A DNA stretch of 64,000 bases from Pseudomonas rustica (GTDB taxonomy: Bacteria > Pseudomonadota > Gammaproteobacteria > Pseudomonadales > Pseudomonadaceae). Below, in pieces: positions 10,606 to 20,518 of this stretch; the first letter of the stretch is position 1; each line of letters starts with the position of its first letter. Location of the stretch: positions 124,001 to 188,000 of the forward strand of contig NZ_JAGYHF010000002.1 of NCBI RefSeq assembly GCF_018336155.1. The letters are read 5' to 3'. The translations under genes were made by a program, and so were the position numbers. Under the pieces are notes generated by a model. That model saw nothing but the letters and a program-made list of their open reading frames with translations, was not told the DNA's origin and did no database searches.

Positions 10606-13452
10606 ATGGATAAGACCTACCAGCCGCACGCCATTGAAACTTCCTGGTACAACACCTGGGAGTCCGAGAACTACTTCGCCCCGCAAGGCGCGGGCGACTC
10701 CTACACCATCATGATCCCGCCGCCGAACGTCACCGGCAGCCTGCACATGGGTCACGGTTTCAACAACGCGATCATGGACGCCTTGATCCGTTTCCGCCGC
10801 ATGCAGGGTCGCAACACCCTGTGGCAGCCGGGCACCGACCACGCCGGTATCGCCACGCAGATGCTGGTGGAGCGTCAACTCGAAGCCCAGGGCCAGAATC
10901 GCCACGATCTGGGTCGCGAAAAATTCCTCGAGAAAGTCTGGGAATGGAAGGATCAGTCCGGCGGCAACATCAGCCGTCAGATCCGCCGTCTCGGCTCGTC
11001 CGTGGACTGGAGCCGCGAGCGCTTCACCATGGACGACGGTCTCTCGGAAGCCGTTAAAGAAGCGTTCGTGCGTCTGCACGAAGACGGTCTGATCTATCGC
11101 GGCAAGCGTCTGGTCAACTGGGACACCAAGCTGCACACGGCGATTTCCGACCTCGAAGTGGAAAACCACGACGAGAAAGGTTTCCTATGGAACCTGAAGT
11201 ACCCGCTGGCTGACGGTGCGAAAACCGCTGATGGCAACGATTTCCTGATCGTCGCGACCACCCGTCCGGAAACCATGCTCGGCGACTCCGCCGTTGCGGT
11301 TAACCCGAACGATGAGCGCTACCAGGCCCTGATCGGCAAGTTTGTCGAGCTGCCACTGGTTGGCCGCCGCATCCCGATCATCGCCGACGATTACTGCGAT
11401 CCTGAATTCGGCACCGGCTGCGTGAAAATCACCCCGGCCCACGATTTCAACGACTACGAAGTCGGCAAGCGCCACAACCTGCCGCTGCTGAACATCTTCG
11501 ACAAGAACGCCAACGTGCTGCCGGCAGCCCAGGTGTTCAACCTCGACGGTACGCTGAACGACAGCATCGACGGCGTAATTCCAGCTGAGTACGCCGGTCT
11601 TGAGCGTTTCGAAGCGCGCAAGCAGATCGTTGCCGCGTTCGACGCCGCCGGCCTGTTGGTCAGCGTCAACGACCACGCCCTGAAAGTGCCGAAAGGCGAC
11701 CGCTCCGGCACCATCATCGAGCCGTGGCTGACCGACCAGTGGTACGTGTCGACCAAGCCTTTGGCCGAGCCTGCGATTGCTGCCGTTGAAGACGGTCGCA
11801 TCCAGTTCGTACCGAAGCAGTACGAAAACATGTACTTCTCGTGGATGCGCGACATTCAGGATTGGTGCATCAGCCGTCAGCTGTGGTGGGGCCACCGGAT
11901 TCCGGCCTGGTATGACGAGTCGGGCAAAGTCTATGTCGGTCGCGACGAAGCCGAAGTGCGCGCCAAGCACAACCTCGCTCCGGACGTGGCGCTGCAACAG
12001 GACAACGACGTTCTCGACACCTGGTTCAGTTCCGGTCTGTGGACGTTCTCCACTCTGGGCTGGCCTGAGCAGACCGAGTTCCTGAAGAAATTCCACTCCA
12101 CCGACGTGCTGGTGACGGGTTTCGACATCATTTTCTTCTGGGTTGCCCGGATGATCATGATGACCATGCACTTGATGAAGAATGAGGACGGCACGCCGCA
12201 GGTTCCGTTCAAGACCGTTTATGTACACGGTCTGGTGCGTGATGGTCAGGGCCAGAAGATGTCCAAGTCCAAGGGCAACGTCCTGGATCCGCTGGACATC
12301 ATCGACGGTATCGACCTGGAAACTCTGGTGCAGAAACGCACCTCCGGCATGATGCAGCCGAAACTGGCGAAGAAGATCGAGAAGCAGACCCGCGACGAGT
12401 TCGCCGACGGCATCGCCAGCTACGGCACCGACGCCCTGCGCTTCACCTTCTGCTCGCTGGCTTCGACCGGTCGCGACATCAAGTTCGACATGGGCCGCGT
12501 TGAAGGCTATCGCAACTTCTGCAACAAGATCTGGAACGCCGCGCGTTATGTTCTGGACAAGGGTGAAGATTGCGGCCAGAACGGCGAAGCCTACGAACTG
12601 TCGCTGGCGGATCGCTGGATCATCTCGCAACTGCAACGCACCGAAGCCGAAGTGACCCGTCAACTCGATCAGTTCCGTTTCGACCTGGCGGCGCAAGCGC
12701 TGTACGAGTTCATCTGGAACCAGTACTGCGACTGGTACCTGGAACTGTCCAAGCCTGTGCTGTGGGACGAGAATGCGCCGGTTGAACGTCAGCGCGGCAC
12801 TCGCCGTACGCTGGTTCGCGTATTGGAAGTGGCGCTGCGTCTGGCGCATCCGTTCATGCCGTTCATCACAGAAGAAATCTGGCAGCGCATCGCGCCGCTG
12901 GCCGGTATTCAGGGCAAGACGATCATGCTGCAACCGTGGCCAGTGGCCAACGAAGAGCGCATCGATCCGGCCGCCGAGAACGACATCGAATGGCTCAAGG
13001 AACTGATGCTCGGCACGCGCAACATCCGTGGCGAAATGAACATCGGCCCGGGCAAACCACTGCCGATCTACCTGAAGAACGTCAGCGCTGAAGACCAGCG
13101 CCGTCTGACCGAGAACGAAGCGCTGCTGAAGAAACTGGCGCGTCTGGAATCGATCACTGTTCTGGCGGCTGGCGAAGAAGCGCCGCTGTCCGCGACCGCG
13201 CTGGTTGGCGAGATGGAAGTGCTGGTGCCGATGGCCGGTCTGATCGACAAGGGCGCCGAGCTGGCACGTCTGGACAAGGAAATCTTGCGTTTGCAGGGTG
13301 AAGTTCAGCGTGTTGGCGGCAAATTGTCCAACGCCGGATTCGTTGACAAGGCCCCGGCCGAAGTCATCGAGAAGGAACGCGCCAAACTGGCCGAGGCTGA
13401 ACAAGCCCTGGCCAAACTGGCCGAGCAACACGCGCGGATTGCCAGTCTGTAA
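10606..13452 (+). CDS. valS: Valyl-tRNA synthetase
   Basis: Class I aminoacyl-tRNA synthetase that charges tRNA-Val and edits misactivated Thr. It has 948 residues, full length. The HIGH box is [15 protein letters not shown] (near residues 42-56), the CP1 editing domain contains [15 protein letters not shown], and the KMSKS loop is [11 protein letters not shown] (about residue 550). The C-terminal arm (about 880-945) is the usual ValS coiled coil, rich in Lys, Glu and Ala. A strong terminator follows directly. Confidence 0.99.
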   Translation: MDKTYQPHAIETSWYNTWESENYFAPQGAGDSYTIMIPPPNVTGSLHMGHGFNNAIMDALIRFRRMQGRNTLWQPGTDHAGIATQMLVERQLEAQGQNRHDLGREKFLEKVWEWKDQSGGNISRQIRRLGSSVDWSRERFTMDDGLSEAVKEAFVRLHEDGLIYRGKRLVNWDTKLHTAISDLEVENHDEKGFLWNLKYPLADGAKTADGNDFLIVATTRPETMLGDSAVAVNPNDERYQALIGKFVELPLVGRRIPIIADDYCDPEFGTGCVKITPAHDFNDYEVGKRHNLPLLNIFDKNANVLPAAQVFNLDGTLNDSIDGVIPAEYAGLERFEARKQIVAAFDAAGLLVSVNDHALKVPKGDRSGTIIEPWLTDQWYVSTKPLAEPAIAAVEDGRIQFVPKQYENMYFSWMRDIQDWCISRQLWWGHRIPAWYDESGKVYVGRDEAEVRAKHNLAPDVALQQDNDVLDTWFSSGLWTFSTLGWPEQTEFLKKFHSTDVLVTGFDIIFFWVARMIMMTMHLMKNEDGTPQVPFKTVYVHGLVRDGQGQKMSKSKGNVLDPLDIIDGIDLETLVQKRTSGMMQPKLAKKIEKQTRDEFADGIASYGTDALRFTFCSLASTGRDIKFDMGRVEGYRNFCNKIWNAARYVLDKGEDCGQNGEAYELSLADRWIISQLQRTEAEVTRQLDQFRFDLAAQALYEFIWNQYCDWYLELSKPVLWDENAPVERQRGTRRTLVRVLEVALRLAHPFMPFITEEIWQRIAPLAGIQGKTIMLQPWPVANEERIDPAAENDIEWLKELMLGTRNIRGEMNIGPGKPLPIYLKNVSAEDQRRLTENEALLKKLARLESITVLAAGEEAPLSATALVGEMEVLVPMAGLIDKGAELARLDKEILRLQGEVQRVGGKLSNAGFVDKAPAEVIEKERAKLAEAEQALAKLAEQHARIASL

Positions 13453-13467
13453 CGGCAAATCGCATTG

Positions 13468-13497
13468 AAAAAGGGAGGCCAAGTGGCCTCCCTTTTT
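13468..13497 (+). terminator. Terminator of valS
   Basis: Perfect stem AAAAAGGGAGGCC / GGCCTCCCTTTTT with an AAGT loop, starting 15 bp after the valS stop. Confidence 0.93.
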
Positions 13498-13521
13498 CAT
13501 TCCCGCCACACCACAAATCCC

Positions 13522-13614
13522 CGTAGGAGCAGAGCTTGCTCGCGAAAGCGTCCTGTCAGGCACTGCAACTTTGTCTGACACGGCCTCTTCGCGAGCAAGC
13601 TCTGCTCCTACACG
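13522..13614. repeat. REP-type inverted repeat (GAGCAAGC family)
   Basis: Arms GTAGGAGCAGAGCTTGCTCG and its near-perfect reverse complement flank a 50-bp centre with GAAAGCGTCCTGTCAGG. This pseudomonad BIME lies between valS and rlmF. Confidence 0.88.
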
Positions 13615-13686
13615 GATTTGCGTTATCTGGGAGCGGATGTGGGACAATACCCGCCACTTTCAGCCATACCCGAATCGACCACGCCC

Positions 13687-14706
13687 ATGAACGCCCCCCG
13701 CACACCCAAACCTGCGCGCAAAAAGCCCGACTCCGCGACCCCGGCCAAGACCGTCGAGCCGCGTGAAAAGGCCAGCCTGCACCCGCGCAATCGCCATCAG
13801 GGTCGTTACGACTTCCCGGCGCTGATCAAGACCACGCCGGAACTGGCGAAGTTCGTGATCACCAACCCGTACGGCAAGGAAAGCATCGACTTCGCCAGCC
13901 CCGACGCGGTGCGCGTGTTCAACCGGGCGCTGCTCAAGTCGTTCTATGGCATCCAGCACTGGGACATCCCGGCAGATTACCTCTGTCCGCCTGTGCCGGG
14001 CCGTGCCGATTACGTGCACTTCCTCGCTGACCTGCTGGCGAGCATGAACGACGGTAAGGTGCCGCGCGGCGCAATCGTCAACGTGCTCGACATCGGCATG
14101 GGCGCCAACTGCGTGTACCCGCTGATCGGTAACAGCGAATATCGCTGGCACTTCCTTGGCTCGGAGATCGACCCGACGGCGGTGGCTGCCGCCAAAGCAA
14201 TCGTTCAGTCCAACGACTTGAACAAGGTGATCCAGTTGCGTTTGCAGGAAAACCGCAAGCACATCCTGATCGGCCTGCTTGAGCCAGGTGAGCGTTTCGA
14301 CCTGACCATGTGCAACCCGCCGTTCCACGCCTCGATGGACGAAGCGACCAAGGGCAGCGAGCGCAAATGGCGTGCGCTGGGCAAGGCCGATCCGAAACGT
14401 AAACTGCCGGTGCTGAACTTCGGTGGCCAGTCAGCCGAGCTGTGGTGTGAAGGCGGCGAAGCGCGTTTCGTGACGCAACTGATCGCCGAGAGCGCGAACT
14501 TCCAGCACAAAGTGCTGTGGTTCAGCACCTTGGTGTCGAAAGCCTCGAACCTGCCAGCCATCGAAACCGCGCTGAAAAAGGCCGGCGTGCTGGAAAGCCA
14601 GGTCGTAGAAATGTCCCAAGGCCAGAAGCAGAGCCGTTTCGTGGCGTGGACGTTCCAGACCAAGTCCGAGCAGCAGATCTGGCGCCGCGAGCGTTGGACC
14701 CGCTAA
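13687..14706 (+). CDS. rlmF: 23S rRNA (adenine-1618-N6)-methyltransferase
   Basis: SAM-dependent enzyme that methylates A1618 of 23S rRNA. The start is taken at the ATG at 13687, giving 339 residues. The frame opens earlier, but inside the REP-adjacent spacer. The N-terminus is basic ([15 protein letters not shown]). The SAM-binding motif is [15 protein letters not shown] and the N6-adenine catalytic motif is NPPF, in [10 protein letters not shown]. The gene stands alone between two REP elements. Confidence 0.95.
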   Translation: MNAPRTPKPARKKPDSATPAKTVEPREKASLHPRNRHQGRYDFPALIKTTPELAKFVITNPYGKESIDFASPDAVRVFNRALLKSFYGIQHWDIPADYLCPPVPGRADYVHFLADLLASMNDGKVPRGAIVNVLDIGMGANCVYPLIGNSEYRWHFLGSEIDPTAVAAAKAIVQSNDLNKVIQLRLQENRKHILIGLLEPGERFDLTMCNPPFHASMDEATKGSERKWRALGKADPKRKLPVLNFGGQSAELWCEGGEARFVTQLIAESANFQHKVLWFSTLVSKASNLPAIETALKKAGVLESQVVEMSQGQKQSRFVAWTFQTKSEQQIWRRERWTR

Positions 14707-14717
14707 CCCTGGGCTGA

Positions 14718-14814
14718 CCCCTGTAGGAGCTGCGGCACGCTGCGATCTTTTGATCTTGATTGATTTTTAAACACAAGATCAAAAGATCGCAGCGTGCCGC
14801 AGCTCCTACAGGGG
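14718..14814. repeat. REP-type inverted repeat (GTAGGAGCTGC family)
   Basis: Head-to-head arms of GTAGGAGCTGCGGCACGCTG plus CGATCTTTTGATC, near-perfectly inverted around an AT-rich centre. It sits between rlmF and the convergent hupA, just ahead of the hupA terminator. Confidence 0.9.
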
Positions 14815-14836
14815 TAAGACGTCAAATCGCAGGCAC

Positions 14837-14876
14837 AAAAAAACCGTGCCCGGATCACTCCGGAGCACGGTTTTTT
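14837..14876 (-). terminator. Terminator of hupA
   Basis: Stem AACCGTGCTCCGG / CCGGGCACGGTT on the minus strand, followed by a T run. A-rich and T-rich flanks make it potentially bidirectional for rlmF as well. Confidence 0.9.
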
Positions 14877-14887
14877 ATTGCTGCGTC

Positions 14888-15169
14888 TTACTTGTTCACA
14901 GCGTCGGTCAGGCCTTTGGCCACAACCAGCTTGATCACTTTCTTCGCAGGGATTTCGATGGCAGCGCCAGTCGAAGGGTTACGGCCAGTGCGGGCAGGAC
15001 GCTCGGTCACTTTCAGCTTGCCGATACCTGGCAAGGTGATTTCGCCGCCGTTTTCCAGCTGATCGGCAACGATTTGGCCCAGTTGGTCCAGAGCGTTACG
15101 CGCGGTGGTTTTCGGCGCGTCGATAGCTTCAGCGATGTCGGCGATCAGTTGGTCTTTAGTAAGAGCCAT
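14888..15169 (-). CDS. hupA: HU-family DNA-binding protein
   Basis: A 93-residue histone-like protein that bends DNA and organises the nucleoid. It starts at MALTKDQLIADIAEAI with GGAAGGAACA upstream. The longer open frame to 15250 has no HU similarity. The conserved beta-arm is present (GGEITLPGIGKLKVTERPAR followed by TGRNPSTGAAIEI, with the DNA-intercalating RNP motif). The position between rlmF and yejK matches P. putida hupA, so the symbol follows that usage. Pseudomonads have further HU genes elsewhere. Confidence 0.93.
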   Translation of the reverse strand: MALTKDQLIADIAEAIDAPKTTARNALDQLGQIVADQLENGGEITLPGIGKLKVTERPARTGRNPSTGAAIEIPAKKVIKLVVAKGLTDAVNK

Positions 15170-15520
15170 GTAGTGTTCCTTCCCTATCAAATTCATATGG
15201 ATTGCAGAGTGCAGTGTCAGCCATCGAGCCCGATCTTCTGGATCTGGCACCCTCGGCGATAACCACGACGAGTCGGGTTATAGATACCGAAATCAGGGTT
15301 TGGTTCGACCTGACAAATGCTGATTGCACGCTTAACGCAGTGACTTCGCGTAAGACCGGGCAAAACTAGCACAGAGACAAGGAAATATCCGCCTCTAGCT
15401 ACCCATTTGGTCAGCTTTATTGCTCTAAACCGCGAAAAAACTGCATAAGCCCGGTCGCACGCCCCGGTTTTGCCCTACAACCCCACGTTTACGCTGCCGC
15501 TGACGCGGTTTCCCGCTTAT
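15170..15520. other. Intergenic region upstream of hupA
   Basis: 350 bp with no supported gene. It should contain the hupA promoter reading left, where AT-rich stretches occur (TATCTATAAC on the minus strand about 110 bp upstream). No promoter could be fixed with confidence. Confidence 0.5.
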
Positions 15521-15605
15521 GTAGGAGCTGCCGCAGGCTGCGATCTTTTGATCCTGTTTTATTAAAATGCCAGATCAAAAGATCGCAGCCTGCGGCAGCT
15601 CCTAC
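15521..15605. repeat. REP-type inverted repeat (GTAGGAGCTGC family)
   Basis: Arms GTAGGAGCTGCCGCAGGCTG then CGATCTTTTGATC, perfectly inverted around TGTTTTATTAAAATGC. It lies between hupA and yejK, about 80 bp before the yejK start. Confidence 0.9.
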
Positions 15606-15688
15606 AACTGGCCCGTGCCGAGAATCGGGTACACTTAGCGCTTTTTCGGGGGAGCCTGCCCTCCTCCCTTCCAACAGCCGAGAAGCCC

Positions 15689-16693
15689 ATGCCGATCCGT
15701 CATTGCATCGTCCACCTGATCGACAAAAAACCCGACGGCACGCCCGCAGTTCTGCACGCCCGTGACACGGAACTGGCCGAGTCCGCGGCCATCGAGAACA
15801 TGCTCGCCGACCTCAACGAAAGCTATAACGCCAAACAGGGCAAAGCCTGGGGCCTGTTTCACCCGGAATCCGGCGCGTTCCCGTTCAGTGGCTGGCTGAA
15901 GGAATACATGGAGGGCGGCAAGGACTTCACCGCATTCAGCAAAGTCGCGGTCGAGCACCTGCAGAAGCTGATGGAAGAGTCGAACCTGTCGGTCGGCGGC
16001 CACGTGCTGTTCGCGCATTATCAGCAAGGCATGACCGATTACCTGGCAATCGCCCTGCTGCACCACAGTGAAGGCGTGGCGGTGACCGACGAGTTGGACG
16101 TGACCCCGTCGCGCCACCTCGACCTCGGCCAACTGCACCTCGCGGCGCGGATCAACGTTTCTGAGTGGCAGAACAACAAGCAGTCCAAGCAGTACATCTC
16201 GTTCATCAAGGGCAAGAATGGCAAAAAGGTCTCGGAATATTTCCGCGACTTTATCGGCTGCCAGGAAGGCGTCGACGGCCCGGGCGAAACCCGCACGCTG
16301 CTCAAGGCCTTCAGCGACTTCGTTGAGAGCGAAGACCTGCCGGAAGAGTCGGCCCGCGAGAAAACCAAGACCCTGGTCGATTACGCCAGCAGCCAGGCCA
16401 AACTCGGCGAGCCGATGGGCCTGGAAGAACTCTCCGAGCTGATCGACGAAGAGCGCCCGAAAGCCTTCTTCGATCACATCCGCAATAAGGACTACGGCCT
16501 GTCGCCAGAGATTCCAGCGGACAAACGCACTTTGAATCAATTCCGCCGCTTCACCGGCCGCGCCGAAGGCCTGTCGATCAGCTTTGAAGCGCACCTGCTG
16601 GGCTCGAAGATCGAGTACGACGAAGAGGCTGGCACCCTGGTCATCAAAGGTTTGCCGACGTCGCTGACCGATCAGCTGAAGCGGCGCAACTGA
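15689..16693 (+). CDS. yejK: Nucleoid-associated protein YejK (NdpA family)
   Basis: A 334-residue protein of the 37-kDa nucleoid-associated NdpA family, known from E. coli YejK as a nucleoid component that interacts with topoisomerase IV. It starts [17 protein letters not shown] and shows no signal peptide or membrane segment. It overlaps the glutaredoxin gene by one base (TGATG), so both are probably translated from one transcript. Confidence 0.93.
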   Translation: MPIRHCIVHLIDKKPDGTPAVLHARDTELAESAAIENMLADLNESYNAKQGKAWGLFHPESGAFPFSGWLKEYMEGGKDFTAFSKVAVEHLQKLMEESNLSVGGHVLFAHYQQGMTDYLAIALLHHSEGVAVTDELDVTPSRHLDLGQLHLAARINVSEWQNNKQSKQYISFIKGKNGKKVSEYFRDFIGCQEGVDGPGETRTLLKAFSDFVESEDLPEESAREKTKTLVDYASSQAKLGEPMGLEELSELIDEERPKAFFDHIRNKDYGLSPEIPADKRTLNQFRRFTGRAEGLSISFEAHLLGSKIEYDEEAGTLVIKGLPTSLTDQLKRRN

Positions 16694-17043
16694 TGCTCGC
16701 CAATGTGCTGAAAAAGGTTGCGCTGGTTCTGCTGGTGGTCGTGGTGTATCAGAACTGGGGCAAGATCGAGCGGGTATTCAATCCGTCGCAGATGGTTGCC
16801 GAGCAGACGCGGGCGCAAGCCAACGTCGTGCTCTACGCCACCGACTGGTGCGGTTACTGCAAGCAGACCAAGCGTTTTCTCGACAGCAAGGGGATTGCGT
16901 TCAAGGAGTTCGATATCGAGAAGGATGCCGATGCGCGCAAGGCGTATGAGGCATTGGGTGGACGCGGGATTCCGTTGATTGATGTCAACGGCACGTTGAT
17001 TCGCGGGTTTGACCCGGACGAAATCCTCGCCGCCCTGAAATAA
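16693..17043 (+). CDS. Membrane-anchored glutaredoxin family protein
   Basis: 116 residues. An N-terminal membrane anchor (about 7-19, KKVALVLLVVVVY) is followed by a short linker and a glutaredoxin fold. The fold has the redox motif CGYC (C53, C56), cis-proline region GRGIPLIDV, and a GFDPDEI motif near the C-terminus. Ordinary bacterial glutaredoxins are about 85 residues and lack the anchor. The topology is uncertain: the short basic N-terminus suggests N-in, which would place the thiol domain in the periplasm, but the family is not well studied. Confidence 0.85.
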   Translation: MLANVLKKVALVLLVVVVYQNWGKIERVFNPSQMVAEQTRAQANVVLYATDWCGYCKQTKRFLDSKGIAFKEFDIEKDADARKAYEALGGRGIPLIDVNGTLIRGFDPDEILAALK

Positions 17044-17047
17044 AACT

Positions 17048-17140
17048 CTGTAGGAGCAAGGCTTGCCCGCGAAGAACGATAATCCGGTTTATCAGAGACA
17101 CCGCTTCATCGTTCTTCGCGAGCAAGCTTAGCTCCTACAG
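17048..17140. repeat. REP-type inverted repeat (GAGCAAGC family)
   Basis: Arms CTGTAGGAGCAAGGCTTGCC and AGCAAGCTTAGCTCCTACAG, with inner inverted GAAGAACGAT / ATCGTTCTTC. It lies between the convergent glutaredoxin and GST genes. Confidence 0.85.
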
Positions 17141-17142
17141 AT

Positions 17143-18078
17143 TTAGCGGGCCTCGATGCGGAAACCGAAGCGTGGGAAGTGCACGTGCACCACGCCGCCG
17201 CGCTCGTCTTCGCGACGAATGATCAGCTCTTCGCTACCGGCAAACAGCAACTCACCGACCACCGGATCAACACCATAATCCGTCGCCGAGATCGCCACTT
17301 GCTGGCCTGCCTTGAAACCATTTGGGTCGATGAACTGCTCTTTCGGCAGATCCGCTGGCGTCGCACTGCGTGCAACTTCCAGCGCTTCCTCAGAGGTCAT
17401 CGCACTCGCCGCGCCATGACCAAAGCCCAACACTCGACCCAACCAAGCAGAAACAGCCGGGTACTCATCCACCAACGGCGCGGTGACGTGAGTCGCTTTG
17501 AGGAACCACAGCGGATGCGCCAGCGCGAAGTCGGCAATCGACGGCTCGCCGAACAGGAAGTCGCCCTGCTCGCGCTGCAGTTGTTGCTCCAGACGCAGCA
17601 TGATCGTCGGCCATTGATGCTTGGCCTGCTCAGCGGACAAACGTGTGGCACTGCCGCCACTGAACAAACCGGCGCGGTCAGCCATAAACGCTTTGATCGC
17701 TTCCGGCGGCAGCTTGCCGAAACGCACGGCTACCGATTCCGGCTGAAACACCAGGCTCACCGCATGTTGAAACACCACCGAATCAACCCAGGTGGCGAAA
17801 CTCGCGGTGGTCATTTCCTGGCCTTCAGGGAAAAAGCTCGGCAGGGCTTTTTCCTGCTCCAGGCGACGGGCGATCAGTGAAGTGTCGCAGTAGATGTCGG
17901 CGCCGATTTGCAGCACCGGGGTTTTGCGATAGCCGCCAGTCAGTGCGGTCAGATCCGGCTTGGGCATCACTGGCGAAATGTGCACCGAGCGCCACGACAA
18001 GCCTTTGAAGCCCAGCAGCAGGCGGGCCTTCTCGGCAAATGGAGAAGTCGGGTAATGATGCAGAATCAACTCGGACAT
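17143..18078 (-). CDS. Glutathione S-transferase family protein
   Basis: 311 residues. The N-terminal thioredoxin-like domain (about 1-80) has LHHYPTSPFAEKARLLLGF, followed by PKPDLTALTGGYRKTPVLQIG with the cis-Pro motif TPVLQ that binds the glutathione backbone, and then a helical C-terminal domain (IADFALAHPLWFL). It is longer than typical GSTs (about 210) because of an extra C-terminal beta-rich piece (about 235-311). No classical catalytic Ser or Cys is obvious except S12 in TSPF. The substrate is unknown. Confidence 0.87.
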   Translation of the reverse strand: MSELILHHYPTSPFAEKARLLLGFKGLSWRSVHISPVMPKPDLTALTGGYRKTPVLQIGADIYCDTSLIARRLEQEKALPSFFPEGQEMTTASFATWVDSVVFQHAVSLVFQPESVAVRFGKLPPEAIKAFMADRAGLFSGGSATRLSAEQAKHQWPTIMLRLEQQLQREQGDFLFGEPSIADFALAHPLWFLKATHVTAPLVDEYPAVSAWLGRVLGFGHGAASAMTSEEALEVARSATPADLPKEQFIDPNGFKAGQQVAISATDYGVDPVVGELLFAGSEELIIRREDERGGVVHVHFPRFGFRIEAR

Positions 18079-18162
18079 GCTCGGCTCCGCCGCTCAGAAA
18101 GTGAGTCGGCAGCTTAGCGTGCATTTGCTTAGCAGCCTACAGATCTGGCTGATGGGAACCGA

Positions 18163-18465
18163 TCAGTCAGATTGATAAGACGCGACCAGGCATTCCTTGG
18201 CACTCTTGCGCAGTTTTTTGATCAGCCGTTCCTGACGCAATGCGTCGCTTTTGTCGCGACACAATTCGGTGTACACCAGTGCCATCGCCGGGCTGGAGAG
18301 GAAGAACCGCGCGCCTTTGCCGCTTTGATGCTTGGCGAAGCGGCGCACCGGGTCGTCGCTGATGCCGCAGTACAGCGAACCGTTGGCCGCGCGAACGAGG
18401 TAGACGAACCAGGACTTGCTCACCGGTTCGGCCACATCGACAGATTTTTCGCTAAGGCTGGTCAC
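18163..18465 (-). CDS. GIY-YIG domain protein (YhbQ/UPF0213-like)
   Basis: 100 residues, essentially one GIY-YIG nuclease-like domain: [20 protein letters not shown], then [14 protein letters not shown] and a basic C-terminal helix with [12 protein letters not shown]. The GIY motif is changed to VYLVR and YIG to YCGIS, which is usual for this small family. The start is a GTG. It could act on DNA ends or structures, but the role of the family is not settled. Confidence 0.87.
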   Translation of the reverse strand: MTSLSEKSVDVAEPVSKSWFVYLVRAANGSLYCGISDDPVRRFAKHQSGKGARFFLSSPAMALVYTELCRDKSDALRQERLIKKLRKSAKECLVASYQSD

Positions 18466-18504
18466 TTTGGGATCAAGGCGTGTAGGAAACAGGTCGCGAT
18501 CTTA

Positions 18505-18975
18505 TCAGCGACCGGCCTGAAATGCCTTCAGTCCCTTCAACGCCTGCGCACGCACGGCGTTGCGTACCAGAGGCGTCCAGCCCAGCAGCAGACCTTTGAA
18601 ACCCAGAGCCTGACGCGACCAGCGCCACAGATCGAAATGGTCGTGGTGCTCGCAGATCTTGCCGTCACGGAAGACGAAACGGGCCTGGATATCGTTGATC
18701 ACAACGTTGCCGGTCTGGCTGAACAGGTAGGTCGCGACCCAGTGCGCACCGCCGCTGCGCTCATCAGCGCGGACATTGTCGAAGGTCAGGGAGAAGTCTT
18801 TGGCGCGGGTGGTGAGCATGCGCCACATGTCGCCGGCATCGCGCCCGCGCAGTTCGCCGAAGGCCGGATCGCTGAACACCACGTCATCGGTGTAGCACGC
18901 GGCCATGGCCTCGGCGTCCAGACGTTTGAAGGCTTCGTAGAAGCGGGTGATCAACGCGCTGTGGGCTTCGCTCAT
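18505..18975 (-). CDS. NTF2-like (SnoaL-type) family protein
   Basis: 156 residues from the ATG at 18975 (MSEAHSALITRFYEAFKRLD). The upstream extension of the frame is discarded because it is not NTF2-like. The fold signature is clear: helix, AMAACYTDDVVFSDPAFGEL, then SGGAHWVATYLFS and RFVFRDGKICEHHDHFDLWRW. Such proteins are small enzymes or ligand binders, and nothing here identifies the substrate. It is followed after 39 bp by the GIY-YIG gene on the same strand. Confidence 0.85.
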   Translation of the reverse strand: MSEAHSALITRFYEAFKRLDAEAMAACYTDDVVFSDPAFGELRGRDAGDMWRMLTTRAKDFSLTFDNVRADERSGGAHWVATYLFSQTGNVVINDIQARFVFRDGKICEHHDHFDLWRWSRQALGFKGLLLGWTPLVRNAVRAQALKGLKAFQAGR

Positions 18976-19089
18976 GGGCAATCTCCAAAATAGGTACAGA
19001 TTGCCAGCACGATAATCCGCAATACGAAGAAACACTATCGGCATTCGCACATCGAATACCATGCAAGATCTTAAAGGCGCCCCAAAAAC

Positions 19090-19180
19090 TGTGGGAGCGA
19101 GCTTGCTCGCGAAGAGGCCGGCACATTCAACATGATCTGTGCCTGAACCACCGTCTTCGCGAGCAAGCTCGCTCCCACAT
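19090..19180. repeat. REP-type inverted repeat (GAGCAAGC family)
   Basis: Arms GTGGGAGCGAGCTTGCTCGC and its perfect inverse GCGAGCAAGCTCGCTCCCAC flank AAGAGGCCGGCAC... It lies between the NTF2-like gene and the MFS gene. Confidence 0.9.
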
Positions 19181-19213
19181 TGGATATCACGGCCCCCAAA
19201 AAAGGGTTACGCG

Positions 19214-20518
19214 TCAGATTCTTTCGCTTTGCACTTGCACGTACAGCGCACGCCCGGCGCCGAGGCCGGCGATGATCGCGCCGGTGCCGATGATGCCGAA
19301 GATCCAGCCCACCGCATTCCAGCCGCCCGTCCAGTCATGCACCACACCGACCGCAAACGGCCCCATCGACGCCAGCGTGTAGCCGAAGCCCTGGGACATG
19401 CTCGACAGGTTCGCCGCGACGTGCGAATCCCGCGAACGCAAGACGATCAACGTCAACGCCAGACTGAACGTACCGCCCTGCCCCAGGCCCAGCAGAATCG
19501 CCCAGCCCCACAGGCCTTCGATCGGCGCATACAGGCAACCGAACAGGCCACCCAGGGTCAACGCCATCACCACGACAATTGCCAGTCGCTGATCCTTGCC
19601 GCGAGTGGCCAGCCAAGGCGCGGCCAGCGAACTCGCGAGCTGGATGATCACCGAGCCGGACAACACCAGCCCTGCTTGCGTCGGCGTCAGCCCGCGACCA
19701 ATCAGGATCGACGGCAACCAGCCGAACACGATGTACGCCAGCGACGATTGCAGGCCCATGTACAACGTCACTTGCCACGCCAGCGGATCACGCAGCAAAC
19801 CGCGCACGCGATAGGCGACGTTGTGTGCACCGTGTTTCTGCCCGACCTGTGGCAGCCAAAACAACGCCGCCACCAGCGCCGGGATGACCCAGAAGCCCAG
19901 GCCAATTGTCCAGTCTCCGCCAAAATGTTCGCTCAACGGCACACTGGTGCCCGCCGCCATTGCCGCGCCCAGACACAGGGCCATGGTGTAGACGCCGGTC
20001 ATGGTGCCGGCGTGTTTGGCGAAGTCGCGCTTGACGATACCCGGCAGCAATACGCCGACAATGCCGATGCTTGCGCCGCCCAATACGCTGCCCGCAAACA
20101 GGCCGATTTCACCGAAGTTGCTACGCAAAATGATGCCGCAGGCCAGTGTCAGCAGGATCCCCAACACCACGCGTTCGGCGCCAAAACGTCGCGCCAGAAT
20201 CGGTGCCAGCGGTGCGAATAAACCGAGGCACAGCACCGGCAGTGTGGTCAGCAAACCGGCCTGCGCCGCCGACAAGCCGAGGCTCTTGGAAACGTCGCTG
20301 AGCAGCGGCGCCATGCTCGACAGCGCCGGACGCAAGTTCAACGCCACCAGAATCAGCCCCAGCAGCAACAGCCACGGCCGGCGCACCAGCGGATGGCTTT
20401 GTTGCACCTGCTCGTCATCGGCCTCGGCGTCGATCAGCAGCTCTTCAAGCTCTGCCGTGCGTTTCGGGGTTGTGGATAGCTCACTGCGGGACATGGATTT
20501 CTCGGTTTCAAGGTTCAT
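19214..20518 (-). CDS. MFS transporter, CynX/NimT-type
   Basis: 434 residues. A roughly 45-residue acidic cytoplasmic N-terminus (ELEELLIDAEADDEQVQ) precedes 12 predicted membrane helices. The first helix carries the family motif LVALNLRPALSSMAPLL, typical of cyanate/2-nitroimidazole (CynX, NimT) exporters. The start at 20518 overlaps the end of the upstream GntR gene by 11 bp, and an internal ATG at 20494 is possible. The tight link to the regulator suggests that the ligand sensed is transported, but the substrate is unknown. Confidence 0.9.
   Translation of the reverse strand: MNLETEKSMSRSELSTTPKRTAELEELLIDAEADDEQVQQSHPLVRRPWLLLLGLILVALNLRPALSSMAPLLSDVSKSLGLSAAQAGLLTTLPVLCLGLFAPLAPILARRFGAERVVLGILLTLACGIILRSNFGEIGLFAGSVLGGASIGIVGVLLPGIVKRDFAKHAGTMTGVYTMALCLGAAMAAGTSVPLSEHFGGDWTIGLGFWVIPALVAALFWLPQVGQKHGAHNVAYRVRGLLRDPLAWQVTLYMGLQSSLAYIVFGWLPSILIGRGLTPTQAGLVLSGSVIIQLASSLAAPWLATRGKDQRLAIVVVMALTLGGLFGCLYAPIEGLWGWAILLGLGQGGTFSLALTLIVLRSRDSHVAANLSSMSQGFGYTLASMGPFAVGVVHDWTGGWNAVGWIFGIIGTGAIIAGLGAGRALYVQVQSERI

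Noticed and set aside
13520..13615. Inverted repeats of the window as CRISPR repeats
   Set aside because: They occur singly in gaps between genes, as inverted pairs of REP type, with no regularly spaced array.
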